From NCBI GenBank assembly GCA_036362985.1, contig JAYGXS010000010.1, forward strand, positions 12,685,499-12,749,498: a stretch of DNA of 64,000 nucleotides, given 5' to 3'. The notes under the pieces were generated by a model. That model did not search any database. It was not told the origin of the DNA and was given only the letters and a program-made list of their open reading frames with translations. This DNA comes from Ligula intestinalis (lineage: Eukaryota; Platyhelminthes; Cestoda; Diphyllobothriidea; Diphyllobothriidae). Shown one piece after another: positions 43,173 through 54,039 of the stretch. A program made the position numbers and the translations under genes. Within the stretch, counting starts at the first letter, position 1; each line of letters starts with the position of its first letter.

Positions 43173-43290
43173 TCACTCCCCCTTGTTACTACTGATTTGT
43201 TTGCCTAAAAATTTCGTTAATTCTACCCTCCTTTATATTACTGTATTTCCTGATGATGAATTAATCGAAAACTTTCGTTCGCTTAACTTG
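43173..43290 (+). repeat. Inverted terminal arm, right (B1)
   Basis: CTGATGA at 43250-43256, GAATTAATC, GAAA (43267-43270), ending cttaacttgac at the target duplication. Confidence 0.85.
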
Positions 43291-43720
43291 ACAACCATAA
43301 TTAATTTAATTTTATGGACTGCATACGTCTCTTACGACTGTTTGTTAGTACAAAAGTCTGGTCATTGTCAAGACCTGGACTCTCAAATATTTGCTTTAAG
43401 TTTTGTTTCACAAATTTCTGGAAAAACCTGCATTTTTACTCTTTTCCAAGAAGAATCAATGAGAATTATATTGCCTGTATAACCAGCTTTGCATGATCAG
43501 CTGCACTTGATCACATGGTGACTGCTGCAGTGAGACGGAATTGTTTGGTGCTCAGTTACGGCTTACATATATATTTATATAAAGACAGCTATCTCTTGAG
43601 CTGTGAGTTTGTTCTTATACAATTTAGTGTCTGGTGTTCCATTACTTCTCTTAAAAATTCTGGTGGGCTTTAGGCAAGACGCGCTCAGACGTACTGTTCA
43701 CATGTAGAAAGCAACCTTAT
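43290..43720 (+). repeat. Tandem duplication, unit 2, right part
   Basis: Resumes unit 2 after the PLE, starting with the right target duplication gacaaccataatt. It follows unit 1 from about 40666: gtatggactgcatacgt, attgccaagacc, gacgcgctcagacgtactg. Confidence 0.7.
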
Positions 43721-44950
43721 TACATCTCACTGTCAACTGGTTCATCCTGTTTCAACAGTCTAGCGTGCTTGAGACGGAGATAGATGTATTTTTTTGAAAA
43801 TAAAATGCCATAATTTTTAGCAAGGCAGCATTCTTCATCTAAAATGTGTAAAACGAATCACACTGGTGAATAAAAAGTAATCCATAATCACAAATAACTG
43901 CAACTTCCGATATTGTGGATAAATGTGGATCAAATATAGGCCACATTAGACTGCATTGAAGATGGCAATAGCGTTGTTTACTCTTGAGCTCATAATTTTA
44001 TTTTAGTCAAAATAAAAATAGGGGAATAATCTGCTTAAAATGGCCACTGCAGGCCATCCGCCGAAAGTATAAGATAATGTCCATGCGACAATAAAAAGAA
44101 AAGAATGACGGCTCAGTTTGAGAGCCAGCCATCAAAGAAGGCTACTTTATGTGTAAAACTTCGTGAGTAACTAATGGGCTAACGTGAATCACATACTCTA
44201 GCGGTCTGTATGTGTGTTTATATGCAGGAGCCAAAAAGTAGCAGATTTATACTGCTGACAAGATTTACTCTTGAAAATGTGGTTTGTTGTTTCGAGTTAT
44301 TTCTACAAAGAAGCAACATGGTCATCATTATAAGAACTAATATCCACAAACACTTTTTTTTCGGTAAATACTCTTTACATATACCTTATTTTAAAGGTTT
44401 TGGTGTTAACGTTGAACACATGCGCAAATTATGAATTGATCAATGAAGATAGTAAAGACAAGCAATTTGATGACACACTTTTCTTGATGACATGCAATAC
44501 ATATGTAACCGGTAAGAAAGGACTTCAGAGAATATTTTAACTTAATATAAATTATTTTATTATATAGAAAAAGGTTGCTTTAAGTTTTCAAATTAACAAA
44601 ATATCTTAATTTATAGTTCTAATTTAGAGCCCCTTTTACGTCTGTAGAACCATGGCATTATCGAGGAAAGTTTATATTCCTTTACGAACAATAAGTTAGT
44701 TCTATAGTTCTTTTAAGTACTTAATAGGCCTTATGCCATTCATTATTATTCATATGGTTTCCTAAATACATTTAAACTGGTATTTGAGTAATGATTAAAC
44801 TTAGAAAAATTACGGAAAATTACATAGTCAACGGCGACTACCGTATTTGGTGTAAAACGATAGGCTGCCATGAATAAGCTCCCATACAGTTTGTTAGTTC
44901 TACTAAAGTTTGCAAATGTTTCCATATTTAACTTGAAATGTTCGTTTCAG
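43721..44950. other. No recognisable gene; possible intron
   Basis: AT-rich; it ends in ttcgtttcag, an acceptor for the exon at 44951. Confidence 0.4.
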
Positions 44951-45087
44951 GAAAAGTCCGGGAAATCTTTAAAGATTGGTAATCACTTGCAAGACAAAAT
45001 TTGTGCATACATGAAAAAATCTCGCAATAATGAACAGCCATCGGCAAAATTGCCACGTGAAAGAAATATAAACAGTACATACGACAG
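44951..45087 (+). CDS. Candidate internal exon 1 of an unknown gene
   Basis: Bounded by acceptor ttcgtttcag (ends 44950) and donor acgacag/gtaaat (GT at 45088). 137 bases open in one frame (phase 0 in, phase 2 out), encoding SGKSLKIGNHLQDKICAYMK, then KKSRNNEQPSAKLPRERN. Lys-, Arg- and Asn-rich, no domain recognised. Splicing to 45273 keeps the frame. Short and of low complexity, so chance cannot be excluded. Confidence 0.4.
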
Positions 45088-45149
45088 GTAAATGCACAGC
45101 CATACCCTTTGGCTTATATCAATAGTATTGTTTCTGAGTCAAATTTCTT

Positions 45150-45550
45150 CAGACAGTGTCCCAAAAATTGTAAACATATTTTAAATACTTGGAAACTTGG
45201 TGTTTATTATCATTCTATTATTTAAAAAAAGTAAAAATATAAAAATATTATTTTATGGTTTTTTCCCTGCAGTATGAATATTGCAGCAGCGACTGAATCG
45301 CAAGAAGAAACTGAACATGTAAGCATCCGAATACTGAGAGAATTGTTTTATGGTATTTGCGATTCCATTGCTTAGCATTGTCAGTGTTGTCATAATAAAA
45401 AGTTGACGTCAGTTTAAGAACATTCAGTGAAAAAATAATCATATGGTACTTTTGAATAGCTTAACATTTACTTAATAATAATATCATGATAAACACAAAT
45501 TTTACAAGAAGTTAAAATGCGTATACTCTTTTTGGGATACCCTGTATATA
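45150..45550. mobile_element. Mariner-like MITE
   Basis: Ends are imperfect inverted repeats: left acagtgtcccaaaaattgta (from 45153), right, on the minus strand, acagggtatcccaaaaagag, then gtatacgcattttaa (complement of about 45515-45546). The right outer end tatacaggg is typical of mariner termini. A further tatacagggtattctg begins at 45862 and points away, perhaps another element's end. At about 400 bp it has no transposase. It overlaps the exon candidate 45273-45318. Confidence 0.5.
45273..45318 (+). CDS. Candidate micro-exon 2 of the unknown gene
   Basis: 46 bases between a strong acceptor (ttttttccctgcag, ends 45272) and donor (gaacat/gtaagc, GT at 45319). Joined to 44951-45087 it completes a serine codon and reads MNIAAATESQEETEH with no stop. 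A possible last exon follows acceptor attattttcag (ends 45578) and reads RVL then TAA at 45588. That it falls inside a putative MITE makes it either an exonised transposon or a chance match. Confidence 0.35.
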
Positions 45551-45590
45551 AAAAAAATCAGAATAAAATTATTTTCAGCGCGTACTTTAA

Positions 45591-47926
45591 ATGGAGGTGA
45601 ATGTTATACTATCTGCAGCTTTTTCAAGTGTCTTGCCATAAATATAGATTCCATTTTACGCTCATATTAAGCCCTTTTATTTCGATACTAATTACAAGCG
45701 TTTAGTAAAACTTCAATTGTTGGATACTACCTCCTATGAAGATTTAAAATTCGGCGTTATCCCTAAACTACCTGAATAACCAAACCAAGTTGTCGATCTA
45801 ATAGTACACGTGCGAAAGAATTCTTATGTTATCATGCCTAAAAATAATGAAAAGCTGACTATACAGGGTATTCTGTTTAAAAGGCACTTTACGTATGTAG
45901 ATATTTATCTGCGCATGCTACTTTTTCCCTAGGTAATGCTTAACTCAATTAAAGAATAATACCGATTTTTTAAATCATCTGAAATCAAACAATACAATTG
46001 TGGCTGGAAATGCAAAAACACAAAATTATATCGTTTATTACATTCAGACCCCCTCCTAAATGGGCAAATTCACAAAGAATAGCCGAATATACAGTAGGAT
46101 TTTGCAAATATTGTTAATTTTTGTCTGTTCCTTTACTCAATTTAACATAAGCGTCATTTATATTGTACAAGTTATTATCGATAGATTCAATCAGATTGCT
46201 AGATGCCTTGATTTAGACAAGTAAAATGACGAATTCTGCAAGCAAACCAGGTAACAGATTAGGGCTCAAACATATACTTTCTCGTAATATTCCGCTGCAA
46301 GGCACGACTGGGGGCAGGGCTTTGTTTAATCAGTGAATACCATGGTGGTACCGTGCTACAGACATGCCACCAGCGTATATGGTCGTCCGTGTAACAAAGC
46401 CGCGAAGAATCCCCAAATTAAGTATTGCATAGCAAGCGTATTTACAAAGATATTGCAACCGAAAAGGAAACAGTGGAGAATTTACAAGTTTGGGCTGGTA
46501 TTTGCTATGTCAGATCGGTTTCTCGAGTAATGCGCATTTTGCGAGGTTGGCCTTTACTACTGTCGGGTGCAAATGCGACAACAGTATGCTAATTGGATGG
46601 ATCGGTCAGGCCGTGTGCGATCAAGTTGCTGAGGCCTAATCCTTCAAACACGCATGTGCTTCCTGATAGGTATGCCATTTCTGTGTCATGGCAGGTTGTC
46701 ATTGAAAGTTAAAGCTAAATATATGTAAAATTTGAGAAACCACAAAATAATCAAACAGATTCAACCACTTTTGCGTCCACTTTTATAAGGCAAGGTGGTT
46801 TTTTTGACGACCGGTTGTTTAGGCTTTTAAAAAATCTGAATTTATATCAAGCACTCACTTACGTCGTTTGTGTTCGCTTACTCAAACCCACTTTCCCATC
46901 AAGATTCCTCCGGTGGAACAATAAGGCGTACCTGTTGATATATTGCAAAAGTTAAATGTCACTTTTAAAGGTAAGGTTTTTAGCTAAGGGCTTTAGCTAA
47001 GACTTATATCGGGGATCCTGTTTTAAATGGGGAACGTGTGTTGTTAGTGTAGGTAGTTAGTGAATATGGCGCACTTTTCACTTTTCACAATAACCAATAT
47101 CCAAAATTTATGCTTGTGCTAAACTCTTTTACGAAGCATCTTATTTTGAAAGGTTTGATATAAAAATCACACAGAATCTGGATTTATGATAGAAAACTTG
47201 AAGACTCTGAAAATAGTCGATCATTTAGCGGAATTTTAAGTAAATATGGAAAATTTTTGTAAGTTTTTGTCTTCGATATAAAACACTTTTACCTAGAAGC
47301 CGTAACAGGTATTAGCATGCATTCACCTGAGCATTAAATGTGAAGCTATGTGTCTAATTGTCAGCTAATTTTTAGGTCTGCGGAACTTAACTACTGTTAA
47401 GGAAATGTTATGTCTTTAGCAAGCAATTAGTTCTTTTTAATTCATTTGAGTAAGAAATTATCCGTATACTTGCTGGTTTGTGAGTGGTTATCAATTTTCC
47501 GCAAACTTCTGGAAATGCCTACCGCATTAAAAATAGCCCTTTCAAGTTAAGCATGGAAATATGTGAAATATTTGTTAGAAATTGCAAATCTCATGACACG
47601 TTATCTACTGGATTCCGTTGCTTTAAACCAAAGATAACGAAAAAGAATATCACGACTGGTGGATTTTGCATAGTAAAGTAATACTTTATCAATGGGTGTT
47701 ACATTCGCTGCACACAGAATTTCCAACAAATGGTCGATCAAAATCTCACTATTGCAAGAATATGTATGCCCTAGGATTGATTGAGTGATTCGATGTTGAC
47801 CATGTGGTCTAAATGCTTGAAAAGATCGATGTTCAGCTTTGTCCCCGCGCACGGTTCGAGCTGTTCATAGCTGTACTATTTGCACTGCATTATAAAGCTC
47901 TTGTAAAATATTGATTTTTTGTGCCA
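45591..47926. other. No recognisable gene
   Basis: AT-rich, with ORFs of at most 65 codons (for example 46333-46530 and 47484-47681) not supported by splice sites or homology. Confidence 0.4.
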
Positions 47927-47927
47927 G

Positions 47928-48231
47928 TCAAACTTGCTATATGCTTCTTATTCACTATTTATTTAAGTCACCTATCTATTTTATTGGTTTTGTTAATCCG
48001 GAAAATGACGCATGTCGAGTAGTTCTTTACCGACTGTCAGCAGTTCTGTGTAAGCGATGTGAACAGCAGAGACATGGTTACCCGGACGCAAAATGTTCTT
48101 TGAGAAAGCGTGGTCCCTTGTTTGAGTACCACATAGCCGTGAAGGTGCTATGCATGTGTAGGCTACTTTATTCTCCTTTTAAACCGAAAACATCAATGCA
48201 CAAGCGGCTCGGACGAGTTGGAAAAAGTTAG
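47928..48231 (+). CDS. Unrecognised ORF, possible Cys-rich exon
   Basis: A possible acceptor (tgattttttgtgccag) opens a frame reading QTCYMLLIHYLFKSP, FVNPENDACRVVLYRLSAVL and CKRCEQQRHGYPDAKC up to a stop at 48229. It has eight or so cysteines. A donor-like gt/gtaagc inside (about 48051) would make a 124-base exon ending at LSAVLC. Protein-like in composition, but no family is recognised. Confidence 0.22.
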
Positions 48232-49061
48232 AAGTGCCTTCGAGGACAATACTTAAGAACGTGAAAGTGGCTACAGCAATTTGCTTACTAGTAAATATTG
48301 TTGTCTAAGACTGTTGTAAAATAAATCTGGAATCATAAGGGATTTAGGCATCAATAGAACGAAATGCATGCGTTAAAATATAATGGAGAAAATGAACTGC
48401 GCATGCTTTTACCTCAATTTATCGTCTCTTATCCGTCTGGATCCAGTGTGACGACAGACTTAGGAAGACTACAGGTGGAATCCCGCACAGCTGGTTGTCA
48501 CGACGTTAATCCGCGTGCCAACAAACGCCTTGTCCTTGGCAAAAATCAAGGAGTTCAAATGGCAACATGGGAAGAAGACTCCGACCCCGACGTGATGGGC
48601 TTACCATAGAAGCCGCATGAGCAGGTGCTCGTAAATTGTTAATTTCCGTTCCTAGTTTAGGACCGAATTTACCTGTTAAATAACAGCTATTCAAACAAGA
48701 ACTTAAAACCAACCACGTTAGATTTAAGCCTGCCATGTTTCTATGGTGAGGAACATGCGCTGAAATAGATGACCTTATTTTCCTCCAAACTTATCCCATG
48801 TGACAATTAGGGGCAATTTTGGCAGAGGTACAGAGCTTTTCTACCCGCGCGGCAAATGACACTCGATTCACGCGGGCCAGCATACCAAGGTCTTGCAAAA
48901 AGGTGGTGTGCGATTCAACGCATGAACGCGTGATTATAGTAAAAGCACAGTAAGCGGTTACAATGCCGTTTGAAGTTCACTCCATCAGTTGGCTACTGTA
49001 TACAAACACATATGCACGCAGAAAATGCTAGAGGGTGCGAGTCAAGTATTTCCATCTGCTG
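48232..49061. other. No confident gene
   Basis: Open frames at 48364-48609 (plus) and 48506-48736 (minus) overlap each other and cannot both be real; neither matches a family. Confidence 0.35.
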
Positions 49062-49304
49062 CTAACCAGTTGAGACTCTGATGGATAGTATTTCAAACTG
49101 AGTCGGCATTTTTTCTCCCTCCATCAGCATGTCACTTTTTAAAATATATTCGTTGGTTGGCCCGCTTCGGCCACTACAAACGAATTTGCATCGCTCTTTG
49201 TTTATGTGACCTTCAATTAGGTCACAAGTGGATGAGGTTGCGACGCTAACTCTGTTTTGAAAGCAGTCCATGTTGGCTTCAGTTGACGACCATTCATAAG
49301 CCAT
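49062..49304 (-). CDS. Unrecognised 80-codon ORF, possible first coding exon
   Basis: On the minus strand a good acceptor (atttgtttgcag) stands about 20 bases before an ATG that opens 80 codons: MAYEWSSTEANMDCF, CDLIEGHINKERCKF, SDMLMEGEKMPTQFE. Composition is balanced and protein-like. A TAA in frame just before the ATG makes the ATG the start. A possible donor (aactg/gttagc) is at the end. No domain recognised. Confidence 0.22.
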   Translation of the reverse strand: MAYEWSSTEANMDCFQNRVSVATSSTCDLIEGHINKERCKFVCSGRSGPTNEYILKSDMLMEGEKMPTQFEILSIRVSTG

Positions 49305-49454
49305 TTACAGTACAGCAAGTCCTGCAAACAAATTTAATGACAAAATTCATCTTGGTGGTTTGGCATATAATTGGACAAGTTATTTTGATCAACTGAGTAG
49401 ATTTGATAATAAATATGCTTTAGTTTTGAAAAACTGTCATCTTAGTTAAAGTTA

Positions 49455-50915
49455 TGGCGCAAAATAGGCACCAATTTCGGCTAACTCATGAGTAAGTTTA
49501 TATCGAACAACTTTCCTATGTTATAAGGTATGACAGAACCAAAGTTTTAACGAATATGCATTGTGTTGTGACAGAATTCCAGAAAAAGTAAAAAAATGGA
49601 ATACAACTCCTTTCCAGAACTGGGACATTTTGTACGAAGTTGATGCAATAGAAGGGAAGCCAACTTTAAAGATTCGCTTTTAGGACAGATTTGAGTGTTA
49701 AAAACTATTATTTACTAATATGCGAAGTTTTACGCCATAAAAGCCATTTTTATCAAGTTGTATGGTAAATTTGTCTAATAAAACCGATATCTATGAGCGC
49801 CAGCTTAATATATAAGGGGAAACTGCGATTTGCTTTGATTTTTTCGTATCAAACCATTTCCTGTCTGACGCCGACTTCGTGCGCATACGAAAATTAGCAG
49901 CCAAAGGGCTGCCGCGTAAGTGGTAAGCCAATATGTTCGATATTAATAAGGCCACAATTTCCAGAATTATTAACTATATGACAGTGCCCAGACGTAAAAT
50001 GCATGGATAAAAATCGGTTTGTAACGGAGAAAGATGACGAGTTTTTGTCGAATCGTAAAAAAATGCCATTATATGTCCGTTAGCTCTATTCAAAGCGAAC
50101 ATTTGTCAATGTTTTCTCGGTACATAATTACAAAAAGAATGCACAAAAGCGGTCTTCGTCAGCAGACAGCAACGATGAAGCCATATTTAAGTAGAAAACG
50201 AATTTAAAAAAAAGTTTTATTTTTGCTAAGGAATATATTAGTGGCAGGTATTCATATTGGAAGAGTATTTACTAATGTGATTAAGTCCTACTTTTAAACA
50301 AGCCGCCGATGTTGACGCAGACGGTAATATGCGGAACGAACTTTTCAAAAAATCTAAACAGTCAATTCTGACTTTTAAGAAAGGTCATTTCCTATTTGTT
50401 TGGGCGGGCATCTAGTTTGGGAATGACCGATTTTGCGGTCAACAAAAGGAACCATAAACAGCCATACCTTGGTGGACATAGTAAAGGATGCCCTCGGACG
50501 CAACAACATTAAAAGACGCCGGATGGACATGGTTATGTAACAAGATAACGCGCCTGTTCACCGATCAAAGTAGGTGTGATGATCTTTACCCTTAAGAATA
50601 AACTTGAATATTTTAGATGACAGCCTGCCTTTATGCTTGTGGCCTGCGGAGCATTTTTATTCCTGCCAAATCTCCGAACCTTAATCTGATTGAAAATCTA
50701 TTTGCTTTAATCAAAAGGAACAGGGAGAAGTCAGCTAAACATTTATCAATGGAACAAAATTTGGAATTTGCACTTAATAAGTATATAAATTAAACAAACA
50801 TTGACAACATGGTTCTCACCTTCCCGCCCCGACTTATGGCTGTTTTGAACGCTTAAGGACAATCCCTGAAGCATAAGTATGTTAAAAATTAATTAATTGT
50901 CCCTATTTTGTACTT
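49455..50915 (+). mobile_element. Tc1-type DNA transposon, decayed
   Basis: Contains the end of a Tc1 transposase in broken frames: helix-turn-helix remnant NKATISRII (about 49945), TKRMHKSGLRQQ (about 50130, 'RRLHEAGL'), VWAGI (about 50400, 'MVWGGI'), QDNAPVHRSK (50541-50570, second catalytic Asp) and SPNLNLIENLFALIKR (from 50671; catalytic Glu at 50692-50694). Candidate terminal inverted repeats are aaaataggcacc (49461-49472) and ccctatttt (50901-50909), giving about 1.45 kb, the normal size. Many stops. Confidence 0.75.
50662..50712 (+). pseudogene. Tc1 transposase C-terminal catalytic segment
   Basis: PAKSPNLNLIENLFALIKR: the family box 'SPDLNPIENLW..LKR' with the third catalytic residue of the DDE triad retained. 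It lies in a different frame from parts upstream. Confidence 0.8.
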
Positions 50916-51311
50916 ATACCTCTTTTTTTACACTGCTTCACTTGCACAAGGACTTAAATAATTGAGCTTTCGTTAATTTTTTCGTTTTTACAATTTACGA
51001 TAAAGCGTATAAGTTCTCCCTTAATAAATGAAACTTTACAAATTCAAATATGCTTTCCTTTCGAGATGTATTGTTTCTCTGATATACTATCAATTGTGCG
51101 TCCGTGGAGTAAACGTTCCGCGAGCTACAAGGGTTTTCATACGACGTTGGCGGTGATGCTTTCAGCACTCGCAGGACTGTATCTACAGTGGTGGAAATTG
51201 TTGTTATTGGCACCTATAAATTACTTTCGATTGCCCACCGTGATTTATTTTGCTCATTTTAAACAAAGAATGTTTTCTATTGAAAACTGTGGGTCTATAT
51301 TTTCTGTATAG
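50916..51311. other. No recognisable gene
   Basis: Short AT-rich interval between the Tc1 relic and PLE H. Confidence 0.4.
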
Positions 51312-52330
51312 TTCATCAAAGTCTTGCTTGCTTGTCAACCTCGTGTGTGCGGTAGCGGTGAGGTACCGTACCGCGAGAGTCACGTGGTCCCTGCCCGACC
51401 CCTCTCCTTTCTTCCGCTGATCTCAGTTGAACACTACGTTTGCGTCTGCTCCGCCATCCTTTTGGCCTTGTTCAAGCCATCTGCGTACCACCTGGTAGGC
51501 AGGAGGAAGGTTTATGGCTCCAGCAGAAATTTAGCCATCTTGTCACTGGCTTGGCCGATTACCCTTGCATTGTCGAAGGCGAAGGTGTGGTTCTTCTGCT
51601 GTTCATGTTCATAGACCATAGACAGCTCATCCTTGCGGTTGATTGCGAGTTGATGCTCATTGCAACCTGGTGCCAAGGCGTCTGCCCATTTCACAGCCAT
51701 ACTTTGCATCGCAGTCTTAATATGGTATGCTGTAGACCACGGCTGACTGTTCTGTCGATGGTAGCTGGTCCTTGTACTTCACAATTTGCTGTTTGATGGT
51801 TTATTCTGGCTTATCAGCCACACCAATTACGAATGGATTCAGCTATCTTGCAATCGCTTTTGAAACGTTCTTCACATAAGGGATAGCGAGCCAAAACTTG
51901 TGGCCTTCTCCTTTCGACCGCTTAAGGTGGGGTTTCTAAGGACACTTGCGAATGAATGACTTCCGATAACCGTTGGGTTCAAAGAGGACATACAAATATT
52001 TAACCGCCTCCTTCTTCCCACTGTCGTCGCTGCAGTGTGTCTGGACGCGTAGAAAGAGGGTTCTAACACAACTGTTTGTGTGCCCAACAGTGTCGTTGCT
52101 TCTGAAATGGAGGATGAGCATGGTGTTGGTAACCTTGCGATAAACCGTTGTCTTGTCTTCCCATCTTCCAGCTTGGTCACCTGTACGACGAAGAAGGCGT
52201 ATGTTTGCTGCTGACTGCCCGTGAGATTGGAGCTGGCGCTAAGTCTCATGTGACCTCAGTTTCTTCCACCATGATACTCTGAAGATAGAAGCAAGCACAT
52301 GTCCGAGACGTCAGTGCCAATATAACTCGG
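51312..52330 (-). mobile_element. Penelope-like element relic (family H)
   Basis: Minus strand, in order: VQVTKLEDGKTR and VTNTMLILHFRSNDTVGH with CVRTLFLRVQTHC (about 52240-51990; RT C-terminus), WLAIPYVKNVSKAIAR (about 51895-51848; linker), then a decayed GIY-YIG with DQLPSTEQSAVVYSIPY, HQLAINRKDELSMVYEHE and AKFLLEP (51512-51790). YQVVRRWLEQG ends the protein near 51480. Frames shift repeatedly. Related to family A but a distinct lineage. No terminal motif could be placed. Confidence 0.75.
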
Positions 52331-53822
52331 ACCATGTCCTTGAACATTCTGGAGTCTTCTTTGGGGGATGATGGAAACCAGGATATCATTTTTTGCCGTC
52401 AACTTCTGTTTATTGCATTTGAGACTGTTATTCTACTAATTTCCTGCTTTTTTGACTAATTGAGATTTTTTGATCGCCAAAGTTAAGTCCTATTATTTTT
52501 CGATTTGTTTATTCCATGACCGACATATCAGCATCTCATTTAAGGAAATCCTGGCATCCAATAATGTAGTTATCAGTAAATTCCAATGAAGCTGTCTTTG
52601 ACTTCAAAAGCCAGTTACTTTATGACCTACATATTGTAAATAACATTACTGGCTAGCTGTGGTACTTGAGAATCTACGCAAAAGTTACTTTTTATATTGT
52701 GTATTGTGTATTTTAAATCGGCCTTTGTCACTTCCACGCAATGAATAGTAAATTAAACAGTCGCATGCTTGTGCGATTATATTTTTGTAGACATTTTCAA
52801 GGAGAGACTTATGTGTACACAGTTTTCGCATTCGAAGTGAAACTGTACGCATTTGGTATTTCTGTTTTCTAGGGAAACGCTTATTTAAACAACCCAGAAA
52901 GGTGTTTTCAATCTTTTTGCGTCAATTTACCTAAAGATCATGGCGCCTATTTTCGGTCGATATTATAAGCAGATTTCGTGAATTACTTTGGTTTGCGTGC
53001 ACTAACACGATTTTATTTTGATATGTGCAACGGGCGTCATGCTCACATACTTACCCCACATTGGTTTAGCGCTGACTCAGCAAACTATACTGCGTTTAAA
53101 GCACAAAGCGCAAAACCTGATGGACGTTTTATGCTATGTCAATAATTGCTTTATATGCTTCGCTCATTCCAATCACGGAGGGATTCAATGACACTTTTGG
53201 TTTGGTGTCCTTGTACTGACCATAACATCATTTTTTCTTGTAATTTAATTTGAACTTTTTATGCGTCGTAGACCGGTAATGTGCAACGCCAGATTTTTTA
53301 TGCAGAACATAGAAGGAATCCTTACTGCGTTCAAAGTCTATTGCTGTCAAAATAAGCAGGAATGCTTGAAATTGCCTTATTATCACAGGTTCTCGCAAAT
53401 TTATACATCAAATAAGCATAGAAAAAAATGGTCTACTTTTTATTATTGTGTGAACGCCTGTGAGAATTAAGTATTTTGATGCAAAACTTAAGATCACAAA
53501 AGCGGACACTTTTTTCAGCAACACCTTAAAATGACATTTTTATTATTAAGTAGTGAAAGATTTTATACATTTTTTCTAAATAGCTTCTTATACTTGTAGT
53601 ACAGCTATTCGTAGCTAATCATTTTGTTTTGAAATAAATTGTACAATTTAATGCTGAAGACAATCATTTCCAAAAGAGCTGCAACTATCTCCTACTATAG
53701 GGAATCTCAACAGTCTCCAAATATGAGTGCTTTCCAAGCCATCTTCTTTTTAATTATTAGCATGTGTGATTTATGAATGTCACAGTAAAGAGGTGAGTGC
53801 TAGGAGTGCATGATTTTTGCAG
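52331..53822. other. No confident gene
   Basis: AT-rich. An ORF at 53261-53470 (MRRRPVMCNARFFMQ) is protein-like but has only a weak acceptor and no good donor. The last 20 bases form the acceptor of the next exon. Confidence 0.4.
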
Positions 53823-54039
53823 GATTTGGTTAAGATGTTTGATAAAGCCATGGTTGCGTAAGGAAACGCCACATATATGTGTAAGAAAGCGTGCTTTCCT
53901 TTTGACTTCATTTTATTTGACTCAAGAAAATTGTTTGCATATTCAATTAAATAACAGAACTACTGGTGCTCCGATCGTTGAAGTTTTGGAGCATTTTAAC
54001 GTAGTGCAGACCATTCTACTGAAGAGCATTTTTCTGTAC
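53823..54039 (+). CDS. Candidate internal exon, unknown protein
   Basis: 217 bases between acceptor gcatgatttttgcag (ends 53822) and strong donor ctgtac/gtaagt (GT at 54040). One frame is open throughout (72 codons): IWLRCLIKPWLRKETPHICV, KRAFLLTSFYLTQENCLHIQ, NRTTGAPIVEVLEHFNVVQ and LLKSIFLY. The sequence is complex and protein-like, and the two other frames contain stops. I do not recognise a domain. Good splice sites at both ends with an open frame make it the best host exon candidate in the window. Confidence 0.5.

Larger units (their letters stand above)
41239..43289 (-). mobile_element. Penelope-like element B1, best preserved copy
   Basis: A minus-strand PLE flanked by a 13-bp direct repeat gacaaccataatt (41226-41238 and 43290-43302); the paralogous empty site is in unit 1. 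It holds RT fingers and palm (42572-43117), RT C-terminus (42250-42558), and linker, GIY-YIG and C-terminus (41505-42233). Its own 3' end is on the left (41271-41386), and an inverted copy of that end stands on the right (43173-43290). The left end extends 32 bases beyond the shared arm. RT begins near the fingers box, so the true N-terminus is missing. Confidence 0.9.

Noticed and set aside
42783..43482. Plus-strand ORFs of 89 and 162 codons
   Set aside because: They lie antisense to the RT of B1 and run into its inverted arm; shadows of the real frame.
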